Positions 17,286 through 27,186 are shown, counted from the stretch's first letter. The stretch is DNA of 64,000 nt from Desulfobacteraceae bacterium (GCA_013003715.1 JABDIN010000027.1:86942-150941), one strand, 5' to 3'. Numbers and translations are program-made. The notes: generated from the letters alone by a model not told the origin.

Positions 17286-17308
17286 ATGCCCTTTAGGCAC
17301 TGCACCCA

Positions 17309-18154
17309 ATGGGAACCAGCACCAATCACCAAACTCAAAACCCTCCCTGCCGTCTGATGATCGGCACCAGCGGGTATTCGTATACGGAATGGATCGACGG
17401 CGGGTTCTATCCCCCGGGCACTTCGTCCAGCCGCATGTTGCCGCTGTATGCCGCAACCTTTTCCGCCACCGAGCTGAACTATACCTGGTACCAGATGCCC
17501 AAGGCGCCGGCCGTGGACCGGATGCGCCGGAAAGTACCGGCGAATTTCAGCTTTGCCGCCAAACTCACCCGCACCATGACCCATGAGGTCAACCCGGGCA
17601 ACTGGCGCGGGCAGGCCGCCCAATACCGGGACGGCATCGCCCCGCTGGTGCAGTCCGGCCAGTTGGCGGCCATTCTGATTCAACTGCCGCCCTATTTTGA
17701 CCGGTCACCCGGAAACCGGCGCTACCTGGCAGCACTGCTCGACGACCTGGACGATCTGCCCCTGGCCGTGGAATTTCGCCATCGCTCCTGGGCCGAAGAC
17801 AGGGTCTTCGCCGAACTCGAACAGCGCCGGGTCGCCCTGGTGGCGGTTGATGAACCGGACCTGCCCGGGCTTTTCCCCAAACTGGACGTGGTGACCAATC
17901 CCGATCTTTTTTATCTCCGGTTCCACGGCCGCAACGCCAAGGGATGGCGGTCCGGCAACATGCAGCAGCAGTTCGACTACAATTACACGGACAGCGAACT
18001 TTCGGAATGGACCGGTGATAAAATCGAAACCATGGCCCGGAAAGCCTGCACCGGCCTGATCTTTTTCAACAACCACGTGCGGGCACAGGCGCCCGGAAAT
18101 GCCGGTCGGCTGGCCGAGCAACTGGCGGCAAATGGCTTGCTGGTTTCAGGATAA
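17309..18154 (+). CDS. DUF72 family protein (YecE-like)
   Basis: 281 residues. LMIGTSGYSYTEW near residue 16, ATELNYTWYQMP, FSFAAKLTRTMTHEV and later LAVEFRHRSW and FYLRFHGRN are the DUF72 TIM-barrel motifs. The biochemical role of the family is not established; it often neighbours DNA-repair genes. Here it lies between lexA and the ImuB-like gene, on the same strand, so joint SOS control is likely. The first 14 residues precede the conserved domain and come from sequence next to the repeat, so the start is uncertain. Confidence 0.87.
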   Translation: MGTSTNHQTQNPPCRLMIGTSGYSYTEWIDGGFYPPGTSSSRMLPLYAATFSATELNYTWYQMPKAPAVDRMRRKVPANFSFAAKLTRTMTHEVNPGNWRGQAAQYRDGIAPLVQSGQLAAILIQLPPYFDRSPGNRRYLAALLDDLDDLPLAVEFRHRSWAEDRVFAELEQRRVALVAVDEPDLPGLFPKLDVVTNPDLFYLRFHGRNAKGWRSGNMQQQFDYNYTDSELSEWTGDKIETMARKACTGLIFFNNHVRAQAPGNAGRLAEQLAANGLLVSG

Positions 18155-18214
18155 AAACGAAATGAAAAATTATCCAAAAAACTGGTCGTAACCCAACAAC
18201 CACTTAACCAAAAA

Positions 18215-19387
18215 ATGGAACGCTTCATCATTCATCTCAATATCGCCGACTTTGCCGTGGCCGTGGAACGGCTGGTCAACCGGAGGCTTTGCGACCGGCC
18301 GGTGCTCATCGCTCCGGAGGGTGCGGCACGGGCGGCAGTTTACGACATGAGTGATGAGGCATACCGGGCCGGTGTCCGAAAGGGCATGGCGCTGCGGCGC
18401 GCCCGGCGCATTGCCGGCGATGCAGCGATCCTTGCCCCCCATCCTGACCGGTATGAGCATGCCATGCGCGATCTGCTGCGGCGCGCCCTCCCCTTTTCGC
18501 CCCTGATCGAACCCGGAGAACGGGATGGCCACCTGTTTGTGGATATCACCGGCACCAGCCGTCTTTTCGGGCCGCCCGTGGATGTGGCCTGGCGGCTCCG
18601 CCGTCAAATAAAAACCGATCTGGGCCTGGACCCCATCTGGTCCGTTGCCTCCAACAAACTGGTGGCCAAAGTCGCCACCCGCCTGGTCAAGCCGCTGGGG
18701 GAATACATCGTCGCCCCCGGCGAAGAGGAGGCGTTTCTGGCCCCGGTACCGGTGTGGCTGGTGCCCGGCATTGAAAAGGAGGATCTGATCCGGTTGCGGG
18801 AATTCAATCTGCTCCGGGTTTCCCAGGTGAACGCCCTGACCCTGCCGCAGTTGACGGTGGCCTTTGGCAAACGCGCCGGGTTTCTCCACGATGCCATCCG
18901 GGGACGTGACAACTCGCCGGTGCAACCGGTGGGCCGGAAAGCACCGCAAATCGTTCTCGACCGGGAATTCGGCGATGACACCAATGACCGATTGAAAGTC
19001 GAAGCCATCCTGTACACCCTCATCGAACAGGCCGGCCGCGCCCTGCGCCGCCAACAACGTGCCGCCCGCAGCATCGGCATCATTATCGATTACTCGGACG
19101 GTATGCGTTGTGCCCGGCAGGCGGCCGCAAAACCGGCCACGGCCAATGACCTGACCCTTTTTGAACATGCCCGGCGTGTCCTGAATTTGGCCTGGGCCCG
19201 CCGGGTCCGCATCCGGCACATGCGTCTGGTCTGCGGCCGACTGGTCTTTCCCCCGGCCCAGATGCCCCTGTTCCCCGCGGAACGTGACAAACTGGCCAAA
19301 CACGACAAGCTCACCGCCACCATGGATCACATCCGCTCCCGCTTCGGCCACGATGCCGTCCGGATGGGCCGGGCGATGGCAGCGTGA
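18215..19387 (+). CDS. imuB: ImuB-like, catalytically inactive Y-family DNA polymerase
   Basis: 390 residues aligned to the Y-family palm-fingers-thumb. The N-terminal catalytic motif HVDMDCFFAAVE of Pol IV aligns without gaps to HLNIADFAVAVE, so the two metal-binding Asp are N9 and A11. The SLDEA motif region reads ERDGH, losing the catalytic Glu. This matches ImuB, which recruits DnaE2 to the clamp rather than polymerising. A beta-clamp motif, QMPLF, lies at 349-353. The protein is shorter than typical ImuB (about 500 residues). No Shine-Dalgarno is evident; AACCCAACAACCAC precedes the start. Confidence 0.85.
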   Translation: MERFIIHLNIADFAVAVERLVNRRLCDRPVLIAPEGAARAAVYDMSDEAYRAGVRKGMALRRARRIAGDAAILAPHPDRYEHAMRDLLRRALPFSPLIEPGERDGHLFVDITGTSRLFGPPVDVAWRLRRQIKTDLGLDPIWSVASNKLVAKVATRLVKPLGEYIVAPGEEEAFLAPVPVWLVPGIEKEDLIRLREFNLLRVSQVNALTLPQLTVAFGKRAGFLHDAIRGRDNSPVQPVGRKAPQIVLDREFGDDTNDRLKVEAILYTLIEQAGRALRRQQRAARSIGIIIDYSDGMRCARQAAAKPATANDLTLFEHARRVLNLAWARRVRIRHMRLVCGRLVFPPAQMPLFPAERDKLAKHDKLTATMDHIRSRFGHDAVRMGRAMAA

Positions 19388-19500
19388 TTGCAGAGTAATT
19401 TGATATTTTTGATTCGGAATTTGATATTAATTTTTGTCGATCCACCGGCAAATTCGAGTAAAGCGAATTACAACCCAATAACCACCAATTTAACCCGCAC

Positions 19501-22500
19501 ATGATCCCTTTAACCGTTCGATCCCATTATTCCCTCATGTGGGGCACGGCGTCCATTGGGAATGTCTGCCGAACCGCCCGGCGCTTGGGGTACTCCCGGC
19601 TGGCGCTGACCGATACGGACAACCTCTATGGGTTATGGCCTTTTCTCGCGGCATGCCGCCGTGAAGGACTGACGCCCATCATCGGGGCGGAAATCACGGA
19701 CCCGGGCACGAAACGGCGTGCGGTCTGTCTGGTGGCCACGGATGAGGGTTACACCAACCTTTGCCGGATGATCACACGGCGGCACATGATCTCGTCGTTT
19801 CATCTTGCGCGGGATTTGCCGGATTTCGCCAAAGGCCTTGTGGTGCTGACCCAGGACGCGGAATTGCTCACGGCCTGGCACGACGCCGGCGTAACGGTAG
19901 CCGGGGCGATACCACGCCACCCTGTTTCCCGGGATCACCGGTTAGGTCGAACCGCACGGCATCTGGGAGTTCAACTGGTGGCCACGCCGGGCAGCTTTTT
20001 CCTGGATCCGGAAGATTATGCAATACACCGGCTGCTTCGCGCCATCGATTTGAACACCTCCCTGTCCCGCCTGGGGCCGGCGGATGTGGCGCCGGACAGC
20101 GCCTGGCTGGCCGGACCGGGTGAATACGAAAGACGTTTTGCGATCTGCCCGGAAGCGCTTTCCGCAAGCCATGAACTTGCAGACTATCTATCGTTTACCG
20201 GCCCCGACTTCGGGCTGGTTATGCCCCCATGGGAGGGGGATCGTCACCGGGGCGCGGACCGTTGTCTGCGCGCGGCGGCATACACCGGCGCCCGAAAACG
20301 CTATGGCCTGGAGTTGCCGGAACCTATCGTGGAACGGCTGGAGCATGAATTGGGCATTATCCGCGACATGAATTTTTCCGCTTATTTTCTCATTGTCCGG
20401 GATATCGTGAAACGCAGCAGCCGGACCTGCGGCCGGGGATCCGGAGCGGCATCCCTTATCGCCTATTGCCTGAAAATCACCAATGTCTGTCCGGTTAAAC
20501 ACAATCTTTATTTCGGAAGATTTCTGAATCCCGGCCGGAAGGATCCACCGGATATTGATGTGGATTTTGCCTGGGATGAACGCGATGATGTGCTCGACGA
20601 TGTTTTGACGCGATTTGCCGGGCGTGCGGCCATGGTTTCCAGCCACGTGTTGTTCCAGCCGCGGATGGCTGTTCGGGAAACCGCAAAGGTGTTCGGTCTC
20701 ACCGATGGGGAAATCGGCCAGGTATCCAAACGGCTGCCCTGGTTTTGGCGGGTACAGGACGCGGCGCATACTTTTTTAAAGGCTCTGAAAGAACGGCCTG
20801 AAACCAAAACCCTGGATTTTCTCCATCCCTGGCCCGAAATTCTTGGTCTGGCGCAACGGATAATCGGCATTCCCCGTTACATGTCGGTGCATCCCGGCGG
20901 TATCGTGATCACCCCTGATCAAATTGATCGATACGTGCCCGTGGAAAAAGCCGCCAAGGGCGTACCCATCATCCAATGGGACAAGGATGCGGCAGAGGAC
21001 GCCGGACTGGTGAAGATCGATCTGCTGGGAAACCGGAGCCTGGGGGTGATCCGCGATGTTATCGGTAACATTAAAGATAACGATGTCGACTTCGATGATT
21101 TCCATTGGGAACCCGAAGATGACTTCGCCACCCAGGAGGCGGTGGCCCAGGGACAAACCATGGGCTGTTTTTACATCGAAAGCCCGGCGATGCGGCAGCT
21201 TCAGCAGAAATCAAGGGTTGGGGATTTCGACCATTTGGTGATCCATTCCAGCATTATCCGGCCGGCGGCCAATGAATATATCCAGGAATATATCCGCCGC
21301 CTCCATGGGGGGAACTGGGACCCCATCCACCCGCTGCTCTCCGATGTGCTTGCCGAAACTTTCGGCATCATGGTGTACCAGGAAGATGTATCACGGGCGG
21401 CCGTTGCGCTGGCTGATTTTTCCGATGCAGATGCCGACGGACTGCGGAAAATTCTATCAAAAAAGGACCGGGAGTTCCGCATGGGAGATTATCGGCAGCA
21501 GTTCGTGTCAGGCGCGCGGCGCAAAGGCGTAGCGGATCAACAGATCGACGCCGTATGGTCCATGATGATGAGCTTTTCCGGGTATTCCTTTTGCAAACCG
21601 CACAGCGCCTCCTATGCCCGGGTATCCTTTCAGGCGGCTTACCTGAAAACACACTTTCCGGCCGAGTTCATGGCGGCGGTGATCAGCAACCAGGGGGGGT
21701 TTTACGGCACCTTCGCCTATGTCTCGGAAGCCCGGCGGCAGGGGGTCGCCATACTGCCGCCGGATGTGAATATCAGTCAAATCCGGTGGCGGGGCTGCAA
21801 CAGGACCATGCGGGTGGGACTGCAATCCGTAAAAGGATTATCGGCAAATTGCATGCAGCGCATCATTCACCGGCGGCGGACGTCACTTTTCAGCGGGTTG
21901 GCGGATTTCCTCGACCGGGTGCGACCGGATGAACCCGAAGCCCGTGCCCTGATCCATTGCGGTGCCCTTGATGCATTTCATCCTGAGGCGAACCGGGCCG
22001 CCCTGCTTTGGGAATTGATGTCATGGCGGCATGTGAGGAGCGAACGATCCAAATGGGGCTCCCTTTTCGATCTCCAACCCATGAACCACGGGACGCCTCC
22101 GAAACTGCCGCCGGAGAATCCCAGGGACCGGCTACGCCGCGAATTCAGAACACTGGGCTTTTTATGCGGTCGCCACCCCATGACCTTATATGCCGATGTG
22201 GTGGCACAGCGGCGGACAACAAAGGCGGCAGACTTGCCCCGGTATGTCGGCAAAAATGTCCGCATCGCCGCCTGGCTGATCACCGGCAAGGTGGTCAGGA
22301 CAAAGCACGGGGACCCCATGGAATTTTTAACCTTTGAGGATGAGACCGGGGTGGTGGAGACAACCTTTTTTCCCGAGATATACCGCCGTTTTTGCCATAT
22401 GATCGATTGGGGACGGCCATACCTGCTTTCCGGAACCGTGGAACAGGACTGGGGCGCCATTACCTTGACGGTGAACCGTGCGGAAGCATTGGCGGCATTG

Positions 22501-22509
22501 CCGGCATGA
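19501..22509 (+). CDS. dnaE2: Error-prone DNA polymerase III alpha subunit
   Basis: 1002 residues. The N-terminal PHP domain begins at RSHYSLMWGTASIGN. The polymerase catalytic Asp residues are intact: PDIDVDF (near residue 352) and KIDLLGNRSLGVI (near 509). A helix-hairpin-helix region and a C-terminal OB fold (VRIAAWLITGKVVRTKHGDP) follow. DnaE2 performs translesion synthesis and damage-induced mutagenesis with ImuB. Size and domain content fit DnaE2 rather than the replicative DnaE (about 1150 residues). The gene starts 113 bp after imuB, with AACCCAATAACCAC upstream as for imuB. Confidence 0.93.
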   Translation: MIPLTVRSHYSLMWGTASIGNVCRTARRLGYSRLALTDTDNLYGLWPFLAACRREGLTPIIGAEITDPGTKRRAVCLVATDEGYTNLCRMITRRHMISSFHLARDLPDFAKGLVVLTQDAELLTAWHDAGVTVAGAIPRHPVSRDHRLGRTARHLGVQLVATPGSFFLDPEDYAIHRLLRAIDLNTSLSRLGPADVAPDSAWLAGPGEYERRFAICPEALSASHELADYLSFTGPDFGLVMPPWEGDRHRGADRCLRAAAYTGARKRYGLELPEPIVERLEHELGIIRDMNFSAYFLIVRDIVKRSSRTCGRGSGAASLIAYCLKITNVCPVKHNLYFGRFLNPGRKDPPDIDVDFAWDERDDVLDDVLTRFAGRAAMVSSHVLFQPRMAVRETAKVFGLTDGEIGQVSKRLPWFWRVQDAAHTFLKALKERPETKTLDFLHPWPEILGLAQRIIGIPRYMSVHPGGIVITPDQIDRYVPVEKAAKGVPIIQWDKDAAEDAGLVKIDLLGNRSLGVIRDVIGNIKDNDVDFDDFHWEPEDDFATQEAVAQGQTMGCFYIESPAMRQLQQKSRVGDFDHLVIHSSIIRPAANEYIQEYIRRLHGGNWDPIHPLLSDVLAETFGIMVYQEDVSRAAVALADFSDADADGLRKILSKKDREFRMGDYRQQFVSGARRKGVADQQIDAVWSMMMSFSGYSFCKPHSASYARVSFQAAYLKTHFPAEFMAAVISNQGGFYGTFAYVSEARRQGVAILPPDVNISQIRWRGCNRTMRVGLQSVKGLSANCMQRIIHRRRTSLFSGLADFLDRVRPDEPEARALIHCGALDAFHPEANRAALLWELMSWRHVRSERSKWGSLFDLQPMNHGTPPKLPPENPRDRLRREFRTLGFLCGRHPMTLYADVVAQRRTTKAADLPRYVGKNVRIAAWLITGKVVRTKHGDPMEFLTFEDETGVVETTFFPEIYRRFCHMIDWGRPYLLSGTVEQDWGAITLTVNRAEALAALPA

Positions 22510-22756
22510 AATTGGTCAAATCGTTCATTGGTTTGTTCGATAGATGGTAATGGGAATGCCGGTATTTCGATCATATCACCCACATTTGCAAAAAAATCTT
22601 TTCCTGGAAATTGTTGGTATTCCACTCGCCAATACACCGATATAACGTCCAGTCAACCACCCAATTTCAGGTATTCTACCGATTTTATTATTTTATTCTT
22701 CATGACAGTATGCCATAAAATCATTTCAGACACTTAAAATACGGAGGCTGCAAAAT

Positions 22757-23185
22757 ATGGAGATCGATCCCGAGGTTAAAAAAGCCATCTATTCCGCCGT
22801 GGCGAAAGAGCCGTTCGCCTGCTTTATGGGTATGGAACTAAAGGACTTGAATTGGGGACATTCGGTGGTGGAAATGACATATAGACCATCGGCCATGAAC
22901 AATATTTATGACCGGGCTCACGGCGGCGCACTTTTTGCTCTAATAGACGAAGCATTTGAAACCGCTAGCCAAACCGACGGCACCATCGCAGTGGCATTGA
23001 ATGTCAATACCACCTATGTGGCAAGCCCTGCACCGGGAGTGCGGCTGCGGGCTGAAGCATGCTTAAACAGCCGGACCCGGAAGACAGCCAATTTTGAAAT
23101 TAAAGTCACGGATGCCCAGGGACAATTGATCGCCCTGTGCCAGGCAATGGCTTACCGTACAGGGAAAGCTATCCCCTTTTTGTGA
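22757..23185 (+). CDS. PaaI-like hotdog-fold thioesterase
   Basis: 142 residues, single hotdog domain. YDRAHGGALFALIDEAFETA is the HGG(x)nD/E active-site helix of the PaaI family, which hydrolyses acyl- or aryl-CoA thioesters in the cytoplasm. A good ribosome-binding site (CGGAGG) lies ten bases before the ATG. The gene stands alone on the plus strand after a 247-bp gap behind dnaE2 in which I see no gene. Substrate not predictable. Confidence 0.87.
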   Translation: MEIDPEVKKAIYSAVAKEPFACFMGMELKDLNWGHSVVEMTYRPSAMNNIYDRAHGGALFALIDEAFETASQTDGTIAVALNVNTTYVASPAPGVRLRAEACLNSRTRKTANFEIKVTDAQGQLIALCQAMAYRTGKAIPFL

Positions 23186-23230
23186 TATCGACGCCCTTGT
23201 ACGGTGTGCAAATGTGAATTAGATTTTCCT

Positions 23231-23929
23231 ATGAACAACTCGGTAACCGCACAAAACAACCTGACGACCACCGAATGCTTTCGAATATTGGAGCTTCGAC
23301 CCGGTGCGGGCAGGCCCGATGTGAAACGGGCATATAAACGCCTGGCAAAAACCTGGCATCCGGATCGTTTCTCGGAAGATTCCATTTTAAATTCCATTGC
23401 CAATGAAAAGATCATTCAAATCAACCGGGCATACGAAACACTGATCAATCACCCGCATCTTGTCTCACCGGCAGACCAAAACACGTCGTCAAACATTGGA
23501 CCAACGGTCGGCAAGGACTGTCCCGGGCCACCAACCGCAAATTTATTCAATTTCCTGCTTGATGAATTGAAAAAGTCCGTTGCCAACATCCGGGGCTGGA
23601 AAAGACCATGGGCATGGCTTAGCAGCGTGTGGAGCCGGCAGCGGGTCCAATCAAAAAGAAAGGACCGATTCACCACAAGAGAGAAGAGTGTTGCCCACAC
23701 TTCCCGAAAAACATTTTCAATGGTCCTGGATGGGCTTTCGACAAACGGTGCACCACATCGATTGCTACCCAATCGCAAGGGAAAGTGTAAGCCGTTCCGG
23801 CAATCAATCCAATGGCGGACACGATATCGCCGGACATCAGGTTCCTGCAGCATCCACGGCATACAACCCGTCGAGCAAACACAGCGGGTTCATCGCATCA
23901 GACGCGTAGGGGCCATCGGCGAGCATTGA
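23231..23929 (+). CDS. J-domain (DnaJ-like) protein with unrecognised C-terminus
   Basis: About 232 residues from ATG 23231 (an in-frame ATG at 23204 is also possible). The J domain occupies residues 13-75: TECFRILELRPGAGRPDVKR then WHPDRF with H43-P44-D45, the motif that stimulates DnaK ATPase. The rest is basic and low in hydrophobic residues and ends with a pattern of spaced Val/Ile (GIQPVEQTQRVHRIRRVG). It is probably a cochaperone directing DnaK to a specific client. The Arg-rich middle (around 23690-23830) is the least convincing stretch of frame. Confidence 0.72.
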   Translation: MNNSVTAQNNLTTTECFRILELRPGAGRPDVKRAYKRLAKTWHPDRFSEDSILNSIANEKIIQINRAYETLINHPHLVSPADQNTSSNIGPTVGKDCPGPPTANLFNFLLDELKKSVANIRGWKRPWAWLSSVWSRQRVQSKRKDRFTTREKSVAHTSRKTFSMVLDGLSTNGAPHRLLPNRKGKCKPFRQSIQWRTRYRRTSGSCSIHGIQPVEQTQRVHRIRRVGAIGEH

Positions 23930-24155
23930 CCCCGGAGCTACCGGCGGCGGCAGACTTTGATTTCTCTTCACAAAGACACCGATACCTGCCTCTTTATACC
24001 TATTTGAAAATATAGAATTAATACTGTTTTACGCTTATGCAGTAAGCTCAAGGCAAAGACGGACGATTGGCTATCACTTAGCGAAAAAGCAGGTTAATTA
24101 GTGGAATGGAAAAGTATCCAACACACGGCTCAATGGGAAAAACTCTCCCTTCATC

Positions 24156-25607
24156 TCATTTTACATAGCTTTCAAGCAAAGTGCACAGGAATCGCCAGAA
24201 CCTGTCGATGGAGGGGATATGGAGCCGCTCATCGGGTGAATGGGGATTCTCTATGGTGGGGCCGAGGGATATCATATCCATACCGGGATATTTTGTGCCG
24301 ATGATACCACATTCAAGTCCGGCATGCATGATATCGATAGTCGGCGCTTCTCCAAACAGGCTATGGTAAATTCGCCTGCACCGTTCAAGGAGTTCGGACT
24401 TCTCATTGGGTTCCCAGGGCGGGAATCCGGTATCATTATCAGGTTTGATACCCGCCAGAAAGGCAACGGCACTGACCCTTTGGGTAATACTGTCAAGACC
24501 GACCTGACTGGCACTTCGATGACTGCAAAGAAATTTCAGCGTCTCATCCTCAATGACCATGCTGGCCAGGCTGGTGGACGTTCTCACATTTCCGCAGGAA
24601 TCAGGGAGCAGAGCGGATATACCATGGGGAAGCGCCATGAACAGATTAATCGCTTTTTGGGTGTCCTTGTGCGTCACGACATGGCTAAAGGATGAAGCGT
24701 TTTCAGGTTTGGCGACGCTAATCATCAATCCTTTTTCAATGCCGCCTTTATCTGTTTTTTCGCGATCCGCCACGGATGCAACCATTTTTGACAAGCTGCC
24801 AAAGCTTGTCTCAGGGCAGGCAATTATGGCTTGCGCTTCCCGGGGAATGGCGTTGTGGGCGGTTCCGCCCTTCAATGATATGAGCTGGATCGGGATCTCC
24901 TGTTGTAACGCATTAAGTGTACGTGCCATAATTTTGATGGCATTTTCACGCCCCTTGTTGATATCAATGCCGGAGTGTCCCCCCAGCAGCCCGCCGACCT
25001 TGAGTTCGGCGATGGACAAAGAATCAGAAAGCGGCTCGAAATGCAGTTGGAGATTCATTTTGGTAATTCTACCCCCGGCACAACCTATGGTAAACACGCC
25101 CTCATCTTCGGAATCGAGATTGAGGAGAATCTTGCCCTCGATCATGTCCTCGGCCAGATTAAGGGCACCATTCAGTCCGGTTTCCTCACCCGTGGTAAAT
25201 AAGAGTTCCAGCGGCGGATGAATGGTTGTGGCATCGGCGGCCATGGACAGTGCCAGGGCTAGGGCGATACCGTTATCTGCGCCAAGCGATGTGGTTTCAG
25301 CCCTCACCCAATCACCATCTAGGACAACTGGTATCGGGTCTTTCCCAAAATCATGACCGGACGCTGCGGTTTTCTCGCATACCATGTCCACGTGTCCCTG
25401 AAGAACAATCGTCGGCCGGTTTTCAGCCCCGGCTGTCGCCGGCACCCGGATCACAACATTTTGCGCTTTATCCTGCCGGGTGTCGAACCCGTGATCTTTT
25501 GCCCACTGCAACAACCAATTGCAGATTTCCGTTTCATTGTTGGAACATCTGGGTATTTTGCTGATTTGTCCGAAAATATCTAAAATTTCGCTGGTTTTTG
25601 CATTCAT
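24156..25607 (-). CDS. pepD: Aminoacyl-histidine dipeptidase (cytosol nonspecific dipeptidase, M20C)
   Basis: 483 residues, full length for PepD. Metal and catalytic motifs are LQGHVDMVCEK, SLGADNGIALALAL (bridging Asp), FTTGEETGLNGA (general-base Glu) and a C-terminal His near IDIMHAGLECGI. The lid domain includes GLLGGHSGIDI, where dimer His acts in M20C enzymes. It splits Xaa-His and other dipeptides in the cytoplasm with two Zn/Mn ions. It is monocistronic. Confidence 0.93.
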   Translation of the reverse strand: MNAKTSEILDIFGQISKIPRCSNNETEICNWLLQWAKDHGFDTRQDKAQNVVIRVPATAGAENRPTIVLQGHVDMVCEKTAASGHDFGKDPIPVVLDGDWVRAETTSLGADNGIALALALSMAADATTIHPPLELLFTTGEETGLNGALNLAEDMIEGKILLNLDSEDEGVFTIGCAGGRITKMNLQLHFEPLSDSLSIAELKVGGLLGGHSGIDINKGRENAIKIMARTLNALQQEIPIQLISLKGGTAHNAIPREAQAIIACPETSFGSLSKMVASVADREKTDKGGIEKGLMISVAKPENASSFSHVVTHKDTQKAINLFMALPHGISALLPDSCGNVRTSTSLASMVIEDETLKFLCSHRSASQVGLDSITQRVSAVAFLAGIKPDNDTGFPPWEPNEKSELLERCRRIYHSLFGEAPTIDIMHAGLECGIIGTKYPGMDMISLGPTIENPHSPDERLHIPSIDRFWRFLCTLLESYVK

Positions 25608-25880
25608 TAACGGCTCTCTCGGTGGTTAATTTTTCTTGTGTACGGTATCTGCAACATCGGTAAAATAACGAACGGCCGGTGCCGCCACAGATGACCGCTG
25701 TGACAATTTATTATTCACGGGATCTTCGCGCGTGAGCCTGCATAACATCGATGCCGCCAAAAAGAAAGCAGCTAAATTAATGCCTAAAGCCCGGAGGTAA
25801 GTCCGCCGATATGATATACACCAGGAAGGGATATGCCTTAACGCTGCAAAAACAACTTGTCCGAACGCAATAGGTCGTAC

Positions 25881-26087
25881 ATGAATCCAGGTTTTCTACT
25901 CATTTTAACCATCATATTTTACATCAGCGGCAAACAAACGGCAGATGCCTTCATGATGTTCTGCGCCATCTACACCCTCATATTGACCACCTGTGCCTTT
26001 TTCTACAAACGGGACAGCGAAAATCGACCGGCCAAGGCCGGAAAGACCGAACCCCTGCCACACAAAAAGCAAAAACAAGGCAAGTAA
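25881..26087 (+). CDS. Small two-TM membrane protein
   Basis: 68 residues from ATG 25881. Hydrophobic segments are about 4-17 (FLLILTIIFYISG) and 23-43 (AFMMFCAIYTLILTTCAFF), followed by a basic tail (PHKKQKQGK). I do not recognise a family. It converges on the phosphatase-like gene, which ends 22 bp later on the other strand. The 273 bp upstream (25608-25880) show no other gene. Confidence 0.6.
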   Translation: MNPGFLLILTIIFYISGKQTADAFMMFCAIYTLILTTCAFFYKRDSENRPAKAGKTEPLPHKKQKQGK

Positions 26088-26109
26088 CCGATTCCCCCCG
26101 AAAAAAAAA

Positions 26110-26922
26110 TCAAACTGAACGCACCTGCCGATTCCGCTCGAGGCAGCTCAGAACAAAGGTCATGTTTTCAGGGGCCACGGCCAGAAGATGATTATTGATC
26201 CGTTCACCACTGAGATACTCATTCAGATAAAACTCGGTGCCATCCGATTTATAAAATTTGCCACCGGCGGCTTCAAGGATCACTCGCGTTGCCGCCAGCC
26301 CTTGATATGATTCGTGTGCGGTGATGGCGGCATCCGCCCTACCCATGGCCATGTAGCAGATATGCGCACCGGTGCACCCAAGATCCCTGATTTTTCCGGG
26401 AAATCGGCATCTGTATTGCTGGTGGAAACGGGAAAAAGTTAACAAAAGGCTTTCATCGTCAACACTTGAGTTGGATAGCATATTGATCTTCCGGTTTCCC
26501 CAAAACGCGTCGCCATCCGCTACCGCATGGAACATGTCCTCGGTTGACGGCATGTAAAATGCGCCAAAGACTGGCCAGAAATTCTCGATCAATGCCAATG
26601 ACATTCCCCATATCGGGATACCGGTCTGGAAATTATCCACACCGTCTATGGGATCGAAAATCCATAGATAACGCGTATTATCATGGGTGTATGCTTCCGA
26701 GACATGATTATTCCGATAAATGAGATGGTCCGGGTACGCCAAAGAGATTTTTTGTGTAAAAAACGAGTTCAGATGCAATTCGGCCCGGGTCACCAGCGCC
26801 TGGTCGAACTTGGCATCGTGTTTCCCTTTTCCATAGAAGGATAAGGCCTCTTTCCCAGCCGTTTTAATTAAATCCAATCCAAACGATTTCAGCCCGGTGA
26901 TGCTGTCGACACTTCCGGCCAT
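26110..26922 (-). CDS. Inositol monophosphatase-family protein with altered metal site
   Basis: 270 residues from ATG 26922 (GAGG five bases before it; a GTG at 26928 is in frame). FDPIDGVDNFQTG (about 89-101) is the family motif binding two metal ions, with ADAAITAHESYQGLAA later. That second site, WDxAAG in active enzymes, reads YQGLAA here, so the metal-binding Asp is Gln. Activity may be weak, changed or absent. Family members dephosphorylate inositol phosphate, fructose-1,6-bisphosphate or PAP. Context gives no substrate. Confidence 0.82.
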   Translation of the reverse strand: MAGSVDSITGLKSFGLDLIKTAGKEALSFYGKGKHDAKFDQALVTRAELHLNSFFTQKISLAYPDHLIYRNNHVSEAYTHDNTRYLWIFDPIDGVDNFQTGIPIWGMSLALIENFWPVFGAFYMPSTEDMFHAVADGDAFWGNRKINMLSNSSVDDESLLLTFSRFHQQYRCRFPGKIRDLGCTGAHICYMAMGRADAAITAHESYQGLAATRVILEAAGGKFYKSDGTEFYLNEYLSGERINNHLLAVAPENMTFVLSCLERNRQVRSV

Positions 26923-27186
26923 TATCACCTCTCAACCTTATGTTTTTTCATAGGTAATAAATACTATTTATTTATTGTATAGGGGTGAAAAATGCAAGCC
27001 TCGTCATTGAAAAAGAAATGATTACACCGGCACATTCCGGATCCCGGTTGTTTCCGGTTGGGCCAGGAGACATGGGGTATTATGGCTGGCGGTGTGGGAG
27101 GGGTTTTTATCAGTGGAATTTATCGAATCGGAACAACAGATAATAACAAATGATTTCAAATGCTTGGAGGGGTGCCCATGACTATG

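Noticed and set aside
22510..22756. Small plus-strand frame (about 69 codons) between dnaE2 and the thioesterase
   Set aside because: No ribosome-binding site, and composition does not resemble a protein; left as intergenic.
23580..23909. Alternative frame in the C-terminal half of the J-domain gene, suggesting a frameshift
   Set aside because: The +1 frame looks less Arg-rich in places, but the main frame ends in a plausible spaced Val/Ile pattern and stays open from the J domain; without homologues I keep one gene.
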